DNA of 64,000 nucleotides from Bryoerythrophyllum caledonicum (lineage: Eukaryota > Streptophyta > Bryopsida > Pottiales > Pottiaceae). The notes below the pieces were generated by a model. That model was given only the letters and a program-made list of their open reading frames with translations, did not search any database and was not told where the DNA came from. The translations under genes were made by a program, and so were the position numbers. Location: the NCBI GenBank assembly GCA_963971425.1, contig OZ020517.1, positions 19,434,904-19,498,903 on the forward strand, given 5' to 3'. Positions 1 through 11,796 of the stretch are shown piece by piece. The number at the start of each line of letters is the position of its first letter. Position 1 is the first letter of the stretch.

Positions 1-208
1 CTGTGAAATTGACTGTACGTGGTTTTTTATCATTTATATTAAATATATTTTTTATCATTTTTAAAAAAAATTCGTGAACATAATTTTAATATTTTTGGTT
101 TCTTTTAATGTATATAGCATTATTTTCCTTTGTACATGACATCAAAAGATCCTATCTTAAACTTGCTTTATAATTGTTTTTTTCTCAATGTGGATTTTTC
201 TTCTGTAG

Positions 209-655
209 GCTTGCGAGCATTCATTTTGTTTCAGTTGCATTCGAGGCCTGAAAGAATGCCCAGATTGCAAAAAAAAGATTCTTGGATGGAGGCGACAACC
301 TCAACCTCAGCCACAACCACCTCAACCTCAACCACTGCTACCCGATGGAGATAGTGATAATGATGACCTGGGATTGCAACATTATTGCAACGACGACATC
401 TTCAAGAACGGAGGGATGTGTTCTATTTCAGTTATAGAAGAAGTTCAATCGATAACTGAAAAAGTAGCACCCAAGGTCCAGAAGAAGAAGCAAACCCGTC
501 CAACATTCAATATTGATACATTGAATCATACTCGAGTCCTAGAAAGACCCATGGCTGAGATATTGGAGGTTGCACAATCAACCGAGGTGGGTAAGGAGCG
601 AACAATAGAGCTGCCAAAACGTAAGCCCGCACGTCCGGCTAAGTTTAGAGTCTAG
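209..655 (+). CDS. 3'-terminal exon of a RING-finger protein (partial; 5' exons outside window)
   Basis: The frame opens straight after a pyrimidine-rich acceptor (tttttcttctgtag, ending at 208) and runs to TAG at 653-655. It begins with ACEHSFCFSCIRGLKECPDC, the second half of a C3HC4 RING finger (C-x-H-x-F-C-x-x-C-I ... C-P-x-C). A Pro/Gln-rich linker follows, then an acidic stretch (DGDSDNDD) and a Lys-rich tail ending PAKFRV. RING fingers bind E2 enzymes and usually mark E3 ubiquitin ligases; the first zinc ligands must lie on exons to the left of the window. The 208 bases before the exon are AT-rich and intron-like. The RING reading is strong; the substrate and subfamily are unknown. An isolated pseudogene exon is possible but nothing in the frame is broken. 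Confidence 0.62.
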   Translation, partial: ACEHSFCFSCIRGLKECPDCKKKILGWRRQPQPQPQPPQPQPLLPDGDSDNDDLGLQHYCNDDIFKNGGMCSISVIEEVQSITEKVAPKVQKKKQTRPTFNIDTLNHTRVLERPMAEILEVAQSTEVGKERTIELPKRKPARPAKFRV

Positions 656-1704
656 ATTTTTGATAGCTGTTGCTAGTTATCAGTATATAAGAGCTACTTA
701 ACGATAAATAAGAGTTGCTACTAGTTGACGAGTAGCATCTATGTGACAACTATATGATGAAGTACCTGGCTCATATCTCGCTCATATCTAAGAAGTTTGC
801 GATCACTAGAATCCCACCCTGATAAGAACATCAGATGAAGTCATATTTAAGAACATCGGATTACCTCTCATTCAGACATACAACTTTGATCAAGATGCGA
901 CTTACTTAAGAATGAGTTGCAGAATGGAAACAAAAGGAGAAAAACCACAAAATGAACTAACATTGTGAGAATTTTTGATTTTTTGGAAACACCTGTTGGA
1001 GGGAACAAACAATCAATTGACACGTGCAATTACACAAAGAAATAAGAATGCAGACCCTTGCATGAAATCGCAGCAGTCAACTGTGATAGGCATACTGAGA
1101 AATCGCAGGATTATACCTGCTTGGTGAAATGCTCAAAACGGGCATCGTATAATTCTGTAACTGCCTTGCAATCAACAGATGCTAGTTGACGAGTAGCAAC
1201 AAATCTTGATTGATTTTCCAGCGACCAGAGCCTTCTAATGTGAGCATCATTAATAATGGTGGTTAGTGCTGAAATCATTAGGAACTTCATTCAGACTTTG
1301 TTGAATGATCACCAACTCGTTCACAACAATGAATAAGTCAACTCAAAGTCCAGCATTGTGCCGTGATATAACATGCTTGACCAATCCTTATTACTTCATG
1401 ATCAACAACAATAATTTTTTTTGTTGAAGTATAAATATTGGATTATTGGATGTACATTGATCTCAGCTATTGCATAGAAGAATTTGATGGAATAGTTGAT
1501 TGTCTAATAGAACATCAATTTCTTAGTTGATTGCCTTGGTATGATAGCTATAGTACATGCAATGCAATACAAGTTTACAGCTTGAGGTGGGTACTAGTTT
1601 CAAACACCTCTAAGACAAAATTCATATGATCAATAGAAGAATTTGATGGAATAGTTGATTGTCAATTGGATTGTCAAAATAATAGATGTAATAGTCAAAC
1701 CTAA
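656..1704. other. Gene-poor AT-rich spacer with short direct repeats
   Basis: No convincing coding sequence. It holds two short repeated words: ctagttgacgagtagca at 721-737 and again at 1182-1198, and a 31-bp direct repeat around agaatttgatggaatag at 1474-1504 and 1633-1663. It probably covers the 3' flank of the RING gene and the 3' flank of the transposon to the right. Confidence 0.5.
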
Positions 1705-4700
1705 TCAGAGGTCTTCTGAGCCTGAAGACTCTGAATCTAAAGAATCCATATTGCTAATTGACTCGCTACCATTGTCTGACAAACCTTCTTCATTATCAGC
1801 ATCATCAAGATCCTCTCGTTGTTGACGTGCTTGTATAGCAGTGTTAATACGTCGTGCAGCATTGTTGCTAAGATGGTACACTGACAAACCTCCTTTCTGT
1901 TTGTGAGGAGACAAAGTCATTGCAAATTTTGTAGCACACACCAAATGAGAGTACACTCGAGCGATTCCAGCATCATGAAGTTGTACGTACGAATTTTGGT
2001 TGCGCCCTTGTTGATGGTAGTAATAACCTTCAATTACTTCATCACCATCCTCTACTGTTGTGCCCCAAGCGTCTGTCAAAGATCCACCCTCTATAATATA
2101 CATAGAAGTTGTGCAAATCAGCACATAGAATGTTGCTCCTCCTGATCGGTCCGGGTCAGCTACAGTTGCGAAATGATCACCAACCATACATTCAGATGCC
2201 AAGATGTTATCATCCGGAGCTGCAGCCCAACTCAACTCCTGCTCCTCAAGTTCTTGCATGGCATCTGCCCTATTTAGAGGCTCTAGAGTAACCAACGTCC
2301 AGGGAGCAACATGTACACGATTTGGGCAAACGCCAAATCCCTGTCTAGCACATGATTCACAAAAGCAGCAGAAATCTCTACATTCAAGCAAGACATTATT
2401 GGTGCGGCTAACCGACCTTATGGAGTGTATACTTCGACTTCCTTTCACTGTCTTGCATGCAAGTGGTTTCTCCCTAGACACATCATTGATTCCAATAAGG
2501 TAGAAGTGACGATTTAATGACTGGCGTGCCTTTGGATAAGCAGCATGGGGCATGCTCATATTCTCCTTCAAGAATTTTTCTGCATCATGGGCATTGTGCA
2601 GCTTCACGCTGTTGGGCTTCAATTGCTCTTTTCGAAGAGCTTGTTTTAAGCAAGCACCCGCCCCATCATGCGGACCTTTTCCATGCCCTGTACCCCAATA
2701 ATTCCAATCCATTTGGCATCCAGTAGGCAATTCTTTTGACGTAGTGATTCCTGGATACCTGCAATATCGTCCATTGAATTTTGCTTAGTGGCTAAAGTAG
2801 TAATGACCAATATGAAGCAAGAAGCAAAATGTGTTTGCAGATTGACACAAGCATGTCATGAAAACATGTCATTGCATTTTAGAAAGCTGATCAGGGTTAT
2901 ATAGACCAACTTTGTGCTTGCATGGCAGCATTGTGCCTGCATAGCACAACCGATGCATACAACGCAAATAATAGAGCTGGTATCCACCAACTTAAAACAA
3001 TAAATATATGGTCCTTTCGGATACTCATATACCATGCACACGAAGAAGACGAGCAAACATTAACATGGCACATATTGTTGTCATGACAAATGACTCTAAA
3101 CTTGAAGAACAGAAAAAGCGCCTGACATACCATGCATTAGTGATTATTGCATACGTCTTTTCCATCATATGAGAGTATGCAGTGTTCTACTAAAATGAAA
3201 TGGAGAGGCATAATTTGAGCTTACTTTGATACATAGAACCAAGCCTTGGATCCTTTAAATTGACTTGCACAACCGTCACTCCATACTATATGGCGCCCAG
3301 GATATTTTCCATTCAAAACTAGGGCCTTCCAGTGCAAAGTTAAGCAGTGTTGAACATACAACGAGTCATGCACCTTATCATCACTAATATAATAGTGATA
3401 ATCTGTATTTAGTCTCTTTGACTCCGGATCAATTGGACTCCAATTAGTGTTCACCTGGTATGTGATGTGCACCAAGATGGTCAACTGGAAGTTGAACCAA
3501 TGTTGACTTTGAATCTCATCTTGGCCCTGAAAGCTATAATTCTCTGCAAAATCGATCAGGCTTAGAATCTCGCCTTCCTTTAAATTTAGTACAGATGCCT
3601 TAAATTGGACATCTTGCCAGTGAGCAACGTGTTGGTGCCACACAAACTTCTTCATTTGTGGTGCTGCATAGTCCAAGAATTCCCTTGTTGTTGTTACCTT
3701 GTATTCAAGTCGTATCACAAGTTTTGGCTCACCACTCCTAGTTTTTGTTCCAGTTGGAACCATTTCAAATTTCCGCCAAGTCATTTTTGCGTCTGAGCTT
3801 CTAGGGTCCATCTCCCGGTCACATAATGGTATAAGTTTGAATCCGCATTGATCACAATCTCCCTTCAAGCATTTGATATGGTGCCACATGATGCCTTCTG
3901 GTCGTGGGCATAGTGACCGCTCCCACAGGTGAGTGCTCCTCTTGTATATGTGACTTGGTGCTTGACAACAGACAGCACCAATTGCTATCTCATTACTTGG
4001 TAGGTTGCAGCACACACTTGCGCAATCGCATGTACAATGGCCCTCCTCTTCATTGACATGGACATGTACAGCACGCATATTATTGAAGCCAATTGTAATT
4101 TCTTGCATTTCCATGTGATATCGACAAGTGCAGCTATTAAAATCTGACAGCCGCTTCACAAAATATGGCCTGAGCCTTCGAAAGGAAACGTATGACAACT
4201 TCACGCCACTGTGCACGGCCTTGAATCGAGTGAAGAAGTCAAGCTACAAACCAAACAATCCAGATGTGAGTAACACCGCTAGAACTTGATGTAAGAGAAC
4301 GCAACGGACAATACTGGTAGGACAAGAAAATTAAGCACTAGTCAATCACCTCTTCCAAGTAGAGAAGACTTGATTTTTGAGACTGTAATTCCTTATGATA
4401 CAAAAACGCCATGACAAATGAAGTGAGTTCTTGACAATCTAAAAAATAAATAAACCTCTAAAAACATTCCCCTCTTTTCAATGAATTATATTCACCTATA
4501 AATAAGTCTCCAATCAACTCACAGGAGAAAAAGGCAGCTCATGATATTCAAGGCATTTTATGCAAACTCTTCATCTACTCTCATACACGGCTAAGCCTAC
4601 TTTCACTGGAGTTTCAAGACCACCAAGCTCTTCTTCCATGATATCAACACCTCAACATGTTTAGGGTGCACGTTGATTAAATATAAACCAGCTTACCAAG

Positions 4701-6429
4701 CAATCCTTATGATACAAAAACGCCATGACAAATGAAGTGAGTTATGGAAAGAAGTGTATCATGGATCAATTGTAGGTGCCTTCGATTAAGAAAAACTTGC
4801 CATAATATTCTCAACACTATTTTCAACGGTATGAGAAACGCATAGAGTGACAAAAAACTCACCAAAACTCTGCCACAAACTTGGAACATAGTTCATCAAA
4901 AATAAAAAAATCAGCAATAATCTCACTGTTGAGATGATTGTCATCATGAGAAAATATTCGCCCCATGTCCTAATCGTCTTGATCATGGAATAATTCTGAT
5001 GAAGCTCAAACAGATGAAGTTTGAACCTGTCAATATTCTGAACGTGCACTCTAGAACAAAATATATACAACAAACCACCGAACCATGATTCTAGACCCCA
5101 GCCTAAACATGCCATAATATTCTCAACAGTATCTTCAATAGATAATACTGGTGAGAAACGCACACATAATCATCATGCAAAACATGTGGGAATATGCGCT
5201 CCCAAATCAACAAACTTGTAAATTGTAATTCAAGGACTTCAAGGACCTGAAGGACTTCAAAGACCGTAAGGACGTCAAGGACTTCAAGGACTTCAAGGAC
5301 TTCAAGGACTTCAAAGACCGTAAGGACGTCAAGGACTTCAAGGACCTCAAGGACTTCAAGGACCTCAAGGACTTCAAGGACTTCAAGGACCTCGAGGACT
5401 TCAACGACTTCATGGACTTCATGGACTTCAAGGACCTCAAGGACTTCAAGGACCTCAAGGACTTCAAGGACTTCAAGGACCTCGAGGACTTCAACGACTT
5501 CATGGACTTCATGGACTTCAAGGACTTCAAGGACTTCAAGGACCTCAGGAATACTTATAATCCAAGGACTGCAAGAATTTTAGACTTGTTAGAAACACCT
5601 GACTAAAGGAATTGAAGGACCGATAGACTCAAGAGAAGAAATGAAGAAATCAAACCTGGCTCTCCTCTAGCCAATGTGTGGAATGGCTGACTTGTGTCTT
5701 GACGCCTATCCTCTTCTTTCGAACATCTTTTTTGCAAGGACTTACCCTTGTCTCGCTTGTCCACCATTGAATTGCCAGGTCCACCACCGATTGATCCAGC
5801 ACATCTTTTCGACGCTTTCGACACACCTTTGCCCACACTTCTCCATCCATTTGCTTATTCAGCAAATCTCTTCTCTGTATTGCACGGCGCAATGTCCGTC
5901 TGTTCATTCCAACAGCCCTTCCAGCAGATTGCATGCACCGCTCATCTCCAATTGAAATCACGGCTGCCTCAATAACATTTCTCGCCAAGTGTTTGTCCCT
6001 CCCTTTTCCATACTTTAGCCCCGACCATGCATCTGCCAAACCATTACATACGACTCGACAATCTTCTAATTCACTTCTGTTTACAACATAATCAGGCAAT
6101 GCCTCTTGTAGCATTGGTTGTTCCAATAGCTTCTCAAAGACTATTTGCTGGTATCGAAGGCCTTTCTTGCTCGTGTCTTCAGCAAGCGCAAAAGCTAGCT
6201 TTTTGGCATGAAGTGCGGCTGCCCTATTGAGTACAAGTTCATTTGAGAATTGCAAGCTATCAACTGTAGCTGCAGTCAAGCTCATATTATAAGAGCGAGC
6301 CCTCTCAAGCGCCCGATTCTTCCGTCTACACTCAGTATTCTTTTGCCTCTTTAACTGGACCTGAAGAGCCTCTCTTGCCCATTCTCTTGTCTGATCTCTT
6401 TTCATATTGTAAGAACTTGCTCGAGTCAT
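1705..6429 (-). CDS. DDE-type transposase gene, three exons, apparently intact (948 aa)
   Basis: Exons read right to left: 6429-5656, 4243-3225 and 2758-1705. The frame joins cleanly at both junctions (phase 0, then phase 2) with GT-AG introns, and the total of 2847 nt has no internal stop. The start ATG (6429) has an in-frame TAA upstream. Exon 1 (258 aa) is Arg/Lys-rich with a helix-turn-helix-like stretch [16 protein letters not shown], then [15 protein letters not shown] and HWLEESQ. Exon 2 has several Cys/His clusters ([25 protein letters not shown]) that could bind zinc, then [11 protein letters not shown] and the core motif [11 protein letters not shown] at its end. Exon 3 opens with [14 protein letters not shown] and carries [11 protein letters not shown]. 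These three Asp blocks fit an RNase H-fold DDE/D transposase of a type I recall as uncharacterised transposon proteins in algae and invertebrates; the superfamily is not certain. The C-terminus is very acidic (ESSGSEDL). The intact frame suggests recent activity or domestication. Confidence 0.68.
4391..4743. repeat. 39-bp direct repeat pair in the same intron
   Basis: The 39-bp sequence beginning ccttatgatacaaaaacgcc is found at 4391-4429 and again, identical as far as I can read, at 4705-4743. A second weaker pair (cataatattctcaaca ... gagaaacgca) lies at about 4800-4840 and 5113-5161. These are local duplications in the 1.4-kb intron and carry no coding signal. Confidence 0.75.
5229..5549. 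repeat. 9-bp minisatellite (gacttcaag / gacctcaag) inside the transposase intron
   Basis: About 35 tandem copies of a 9-bp unit, gacttcaag, with variants gacctcaag, gacttcatg, gacttcaac and gacctcgag. Higher-order structure is visible: a block containing ctcgaggacttcaacg recurs 90 bp apart (5391 and 5481, ten units), and caaagaccgtaaggacgtc recurs 54 bp apart (5258 and 5312, six units). Because 9 is a multiple of 3 the array is open in several frames and would encode Asp-Phe-Lys or Lys-Ser-Leu repeats, but it lies in the first intron of the minus-strand transposase gene. Confidence 0.9.
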
Positions 6430-6767
6430 CCTACCAGAAATGAAGTTTTACCTCATCAAGTAGGCATGCTTGCATGGCAGCTTAACTTGAAGTGACATCA
6501 TCACCATGTCTTCTTATGTCAAGCCAGATGCATTCAAGCAATCCTGAAACACAAGTGCTAATAAAAATTAACATTGAAACGAAATTGAATTTCATTGAAG
6601 TTACCACTGGGAAAAAAGTACCAGGAAGTTAAAATTTTTAATAATGTGGGTGTAGATTAGAAATGAACACAAGCCTCTTGGTGGCGCTACAGCAAGCCAC
6701 ATACACCACTACACAAATGGATATACACCATTGTACAAAGCTAAATTCAAGGATTAATACTCTTCTG
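6430..6767. other. 5' flank of the transposase gene
   Basis: AT-rich sequence between the transposase start codon and the first 490-bp repeat. It should contain the transposase promoter and the element's right terminus, but I could not identify a terminal inverted repeat that matches the left side. Confidence 0.35.
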
Positions 6768-7258
6768 ACTGTAAATGAACACGCCACAATGGTAAATTAT
6801 ACATTGGGAGGTGTAGATGTCACACCTCTAAACCTGCAAGTAGTTATTGATGTATCAATTCACTTATCAATGAGATTATATCCCATAATCTGTCACCTCA
6901 AGTCATGAATAAACGTGTCTTGAGCAGTGAAAGGGCAAACACAAGTTCCATGTGGATCACCGACTCCAAGTGACGCTGGAAGGATGTACCAGTACACTCC
7001 TGTCAGCCACAGACCAAAAAACAGTGTAAGACGCCAAAGCTAGATTCACTTGTTCACGCAACAATATGCAGTGCTTCCAAACTCCATCAGATCAATTTTA
7101 AACCAAGTTATCCATTCAAAACCCTCTTGTATGAGCACCACACATATTGCACGTTATAGAAAGTTGTGATTCCAAGCAAGAAACTCTGCGAGAGTAGATT
7201 TCAGGAAATGGAATATGCAGGTGTGGTACGTACACGGAGAATGACGGGTTTGAGCGAC
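6768..7258. repeat. Long direct repeat, copy 1 (~491 bp)
   Basis: Runs from actgtaaatgaacacgcc to gaatgacgggtttgagcg and is matched nearly base for base by 7862-8350. Scattered differences are mainly transitions (acgcc/atgcc, agatg/aggtg). It contains a small palindrome (gaggtgt ... acacctc). No long coding frame spans it. The start and end are not TG...CA, and I see no primer-binding site next to it, so an LTR reading is weak. Confidence 0.9.
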
Positions 7259-7861
7259 CCGTTTCTCAGCGCCTCCGCAGCAACGTCCAGAGAAGAAGTG
7301 ATGTGTGTCTTTCGCAGCTTGCATCACTTCATGCTGCAAGGCATGCAGGAGTTAAATGTGATCAAAAAAATTACTGGGAAACTTCAATGAGAACAAGTAG
7401 TATATTCTCAAAAATGTCCTGTAGGAGGCACGTAGAATGATGTTTCTCAATCAAAGACTATTCCCGAATAATGTTAGTACGTCCAATCTCATCGACATCA
7501 TCAATGCCCCTGACTTTTCTTCAAGGAGTTCACAGTATATGTGGAAAAGGAGGGTGGTGGTTTTGTAAGTACAAAAAAACTATAGTTTGAGTGATACTGA
7601 AACAAAGAAACAGAGTATGACATTGATTACCGAAAGTTCATGTTACAGAAAGTTGGATCTCATTTGTGCCATTGGCACTTCTGTGTAAACCAACATAAAC
7701 GTTCTAAATTTTATGATGTCATATGTGTATTCCAAATATGCGATCATAGAGCATGTCAAAATTATCTACTCATCCATTCGCCATCATTGGCATGTTCCAT
7801 AGAAGGACTATGTTACCATGTCGAATTATGCACCTAAAAGTGGTATTAATGAAGAACATAA
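7259..7861. other. 603-bp spacer between the two long direct repeats
   Basis: Unique sequence between the two ~490-bp repeats. It has only short frames with no recognisable domain, and no polypurine tract next to the downstream copy. It could be the interior of a very small terminal-repeat retrotransposon or simply the region between a duplicated segment. Confidence 0.4.
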
Positions 7862-8350
7862 ACTGTAAATGAACATGCCACAATGGTAAATTATATATTG
7901 GGAGGTGTAGGTGTCACACCTCTAAACCTGCAAGTAGTTATTGATGTATCAATTCACTTATCAATGAGATTATACCCCATAATCAGTCACCTCAAGTCAT
8001 GAAAAAAAGTGTCTTGAGCAGTGAAAGGGCAAACACAAGTTCCATGTGGATCACGGGCTCCAAGTGACGCTCGAAGCAGGTACTAGTACACTCCTATCAG
8101 CCACAGACCAAAAAATAGTGTAAGATGCCAAAGCTAGATTCACTTGTTCACGCAACAATATGCAGCGCTTCCAAACTCCATCAGATCAATTTTAAACCAA
8201 GATATCCATTCAAAACCCTCTTGTATGAGCACCACACATATTGCACGTTATAGAAAGTTGTGATTCCAATCAAGAAACTCTGCGATAGTAGATTTCAGGA
8301 AATGGAATATGCAGGTGTGGTACGTACACGGAGAATGACGGGTTTGAGCG
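7862..8350. repeat. Long direct repeat, copy 2 (~489 bp)
   Basis: Second copy of the 6768-7258 sequence in the same orientation, offset by about 1094 bp. The two copies diverge abruptly after tttgagcg: the left continues into acccgtttctcagcgcc and the right into a tagagag-rich stretch. The sharp ends show a discrete duplication or the ends of an element. Confidence 0.9.
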
Positions 8351-9330
8351 TAGAGAGTAGAGAGAGTGAATGATTCCTCCGAGCTTACACCAAGATCCAA
8401 CACATCCAAGCAACACGGGGACCTTCTGCGCTATCTGCGCTATCTTGCAGTATGTTGTTGGAGCACACCCGTACTCATAATGGAGGCTCTTCTAGAGTTC
8501 CTTGCAGCTTCACGTGAGGTCAAAGCTGAAAGTTGTGTCTCTTCTTAAAGCTGAAAGGGATGTCATGCACTTGAAATGCAAAAAATCCTTAAGCGGCAAG
8601 TATCCAAGAAAGCTGACATCAGTTATCTTGGATGGAGAGAAAGTTTTCAAAGCAAGCGCCGCTTGTGTTCCCTGCAAAATTTTGAACGTTGAATGTCACC
8701 AATCGCTATATGAAGCTCGGTTGCAATGCACCGGGAGGTTGAATTTCTACCTTGACATGCAATGGAAGAGAATCGAATTTTGAGAAAGTTGTAATTGAAG
8801 AAGCAGTGGCCTGTAGAAGAAGCAGCGTTGTGAAAGAAAATTCGTGCTCAAAATACTGTCTAAAAACCTAATAATTTTGAGCAGGAAAGGACATTAAAAG
8901 CAACTATTGAGGACACAACTTTGGAGACAAAAACACAAAGTGGCTACAATGGACACATGAAGGTGCTCTTGTACACGTGCTGATAAAAAAACACGCCCCA
9001 TCAATGACGCAGAGAGCAAAAAAAAAAACCAAAACCCTAAGCACAAGAGAAACTTACAACTTCGGCGCTTTGCTTGTAGAGTCGCAGCCATGTCAAAGAG
9101 ATAACCAAGCTAGGGTTGCACATCAAGAAGGACGAGGGATGAGGCCCAAGGGAAGGAAAAGAAACAAAAAAGAAGGCGGGAGAGTCCCCAATTTAGTTAA
9201 GCAAAGAAACTGTTCCGGAATGCTCATTCCAGTTACGGAATATGGTGGCGTGAATAACAACAAGAACTTGACAGAAGAACAAATTTCCTTTTTGTCCTAA
9301 AGTCCGGGAGGAGGTACCCCAAGCGGACAT
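8351..9330. other. No recognised gene
   Basis: Contains a 93-codon open frame at 8502-8783 (plus) with four cysteines (CKK, CVPCK, ECH) and a 107-codon frame at 8977-9300, neither of which I recognise. They could be small genes or chance frames; codon use is unremarkable and no start context stands out. Confidence 0.3.
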
Positions 9331-9509
9331 GTACCCAGCCATGTTTAGTTAGTGGCCAGTAGTAGGTACCCCCCATAAGCAACGACCAAAAGTAAGGGTC
9401 TTGACTACTAGCAAACCTCCATTTGGAGCTCAGGTGGTGGTAATGGGATGGAAGAGGGTTGGATATACCCCAATTCTATAGATGTTGGCTATGGGTTTTT
9501 GTTGGTTAT
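9331..9509 (+). repeat. Dispersed ~180-bp repeat, copy 1 (second copy at 49990-50164)
   Basis: The stretch from cagccatgtttagttagtgg to gggtttttgttggttat is found again at 49990-50164 with roughly 90% identity by eye, including the words taaccaacgaccaatagtaa-like, gggtcttgactattagcaaa and gatggaagagggttggatat. The distant copy lies inside an element with a perfect 14-bp inverted repeat (49722-50294). I do not find those ends here, so this copy may be truncated. Confidence 0.85.
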
Positions 9510-11064
9510 CCCCTAAAGCATCAACTCAGCAGTTTTGGTATGATTTAGGGTCTGGTCAGGCTCCCTATGATTCAATTTTTATCGGATGAGGCTGTAACTC
9601 TGGCACAGCATGGGAAATTGTCATATCTTTCTAACAAGACCAAATTTTACCTTCATCAGACTTGTATTTCAGAAATTATTCAAGTTGAAAGATCAAAATT
9701 CAATTCAAGGCAGTTGGGGCAGGTTTGTGGCCAATGGGAGTGGGGTACCAAATCTGCCCTTCTTGGAGGGAAAGGGGTTTGAATGAAGGGTTGGGCAGCA
9801 TTTGCACAGGGTGAAGAAAGGGTCTAAATAAGGTGTTGGGTGTCATGGGATACCAAATAGTTGACATTGTCAGTGAACGCTCCTCCTCAACCACAGAATA
9901 CCTAAGACATGCAAGATTGAAGGTTTCAAAAAATAAAAACAGTCTAACATTTGAGAAAAATTTCAACTCTCATAATTTCAATAAGTGGATACACTCACTG
10001 AATCCTATGCTTACATGCAAGAACCAAATCCTCAGCTTACAGACATAGACTCGGTTTTCCCAACTTGCAGACACAGTCAAACACTCACTAACTCACTAAT
10101 CTCACAGACCGAATCCTAAGCATACCTCCCACTCTCAGACTGCCTCTCGACACCCACATGATTAAGCTCATTGCCGCCTAAGCTCACAGACCAAATCAGA
10201 AAGTGACTAATAGATCCCTGGCTTCTCAATCACCACAGCCTCCTTGAAATCAGAGTATAATGAGCAAGTTGACAGGGTAATAACACCGTCGACAGTGAGC
10301 TACGCCGGAGCTTGGGTGACTGAATTCATCGCTCAGTCAAGGGCGGCGTCAGCGTCGGCACCTTGGTTCCCTCTGCAGCTGTGATCGGGTTGTCCTTGCA
10401 GTTGCGTCCTGTTTCTGCGTCGACTTATTCCCTCGCAAAGTCGTCGATTTCTCTCCCTTGCAGACGTCGACGTCGGCAAACTAATCGAAGTATTCGTCGC
10501 TGCAACGAGGGAGTGGATCGAGAAAAAAAAATCGGGAAAGGGCGGTTGTTCACTGCAACTGTAAGGAGGGCGGTCGACAGCTGATTCGGCCGAGAGGAGA
10601 GAGACTGGAGGTGCGGAGAGAGGACTGCAGAACAAGTGCCGAGAGGGGAGCGACTGGAGCTGGACCAAGAGGAGAGTGACTGCAGTTGCGTCACACCTCT
10701 TCTTCGACTGGTTTACACATCTTCTTCGACTGATCCTGTTGGAGTGGGCTGCAGGTCTTCGGCAACATCTACCGGAGGTCTTCTTCAATACAGATCGCAG
10801 GTGCACTTCTGTAGGAGATCAGAAGTGCGACTTCTTTGCAGGTAGGCGGAGTTCTCATGGCACCTAGGGGGGAGACGTTATAAGTACCATGCGGAGGTTG
10901 TGCGGCGCAGCGCACAATTATCTGCATCAGCCCTCCCCCCTCCAAACAGTGAAGTCTCTCCTTCTTCCTCAACTCCGCCTCCATCTGTTGCACTTGCAAA
11001 CTAGTCCACACCTCCACATCCTCCCTCTACACTTTTAGAAGCAGAAATAACAGTCATCAGAAAT
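9510..11064. other. Leader region upstream of the piggyBac-like frame
   Basis: 9510-10300 is AT-rich without recognisable genes. 10330-10900 is distinctly GC-richer, with repeated gagagg and cgtcgac words and overlapping frames on both strands that look like chance products of the composition. It may be the 5' untranslated or promoter region of the frame starting at 11065. Confidence 0.3.
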
Positions 11065-11385
11065 ATGACTATGAGGCAGGTACTAGGACTAGACGGATTT
11101 TTGCAAAATGATAACACCAATGATGACGAATGGGGGAGAGAGTCATCATGCGATGGTGAATCTAGACCAAAGAGTGACGAGAGAGAATTACAAGGGGGTG
11201 GATTAGAGGACATTACCTGGCCGCCTGAGCTACTCCACAAGCCACAACCACTACGTTCAAAAAGAAAGAGATCTGTAACAAACATCAGTGGAGTAGAGCA
11301 GCAAGGAGGTGGGAGAGGTGTTGACGGACCCCAAGGTGACGTCGGGGCAGTAGGAGAAGGCGACGCTGGAGCCCTTGCTCCAACA

Positions 11386-11517
11386 GTTCATGCTGCGCAC
11401 GTAGGAGAGGGAGGCGGAGGGACGTTCGAAGAGGAGTGGGCGGGAGCGACAGTGCATGTTGTGCACGTAGAAGAGGGAGGCGGAGGGACGTTCGAAGTGG
11501 AGTGGGCGGGAGAGGGA
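11386..11517 (+). repeat. 66-bp tandem duplication in the piggyBac-like leader
   Basis: Two adjacent 66-bp units (11386-11451 and 11452-11517) share gagggaggcggagggacg and gttcgaag-gagtgggcggga. Being a multiple of three, the duplication keeps the frame and repeats a HVEEGGGGTFEEEWAG-like peptide. Confidence 0.85.
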
Positions 11518-11652
11518 GGCGGGGAGAGAGAAGGCCGCGGCCAGATCAGGCGGGGGGCTGGGACGGGAGCGGAAGCTACTATCCACGTCGACGGAGAAGG
11601 GGGGTACGGGGGCCACAGTGATGAGGGCGGGGTAGGTGGGCAGTGGAGGGAG

Positions 11653-11796
11653 GTCGGGATGGAGACCGGGAGAGGGGTCGGGATGGAGACCGGGAGAGGG
11701 GTCGGGATGGAGATCGGGAGAGGGGTCGGGATAGAGACCGGGAGAGGGGTCGGGATGGAGACCGGGAGAGGGGTCGGGATGGAGACCGAGAGAGGG
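11653..11796 (+). repeat. 24-bp minisatellite, six copies, in frame
   Basis: Six units of 24 bp beginning gtcgggatggagaccggg at 11653, 11677, 11701, 11725, 11749 and 11773. Each encodes the octapeptide VGMETGRG with single changes (MEIG, IETG, METE). The array lies in the low-complexity leader of the piggyBac-like frame. Confidence 0.93.

Noticed and set aside
4370..4440. An extra transposase exon ending LLYLEE next to a GT donor
   Set aside because: Both neighbouring exons join in phase 0 without it and give a sensible line (LEESQ to LDFFTRF); the segment is also part of a local repeat.
5229..5549. A CRISPR-like array or a repeat-protein gene
   Set aside because: Units are contiguous 9-mers without spacers, and the array sits in an intron of a minus-strand gene in an evident eukaryotic nuclear sequence.
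6768..8350. An LTR retrotransposon
   Set aside because: No TG...CA ends, no primer-binding site or polypurine tract, no target duplication and no gag/pol coding text in the interior.
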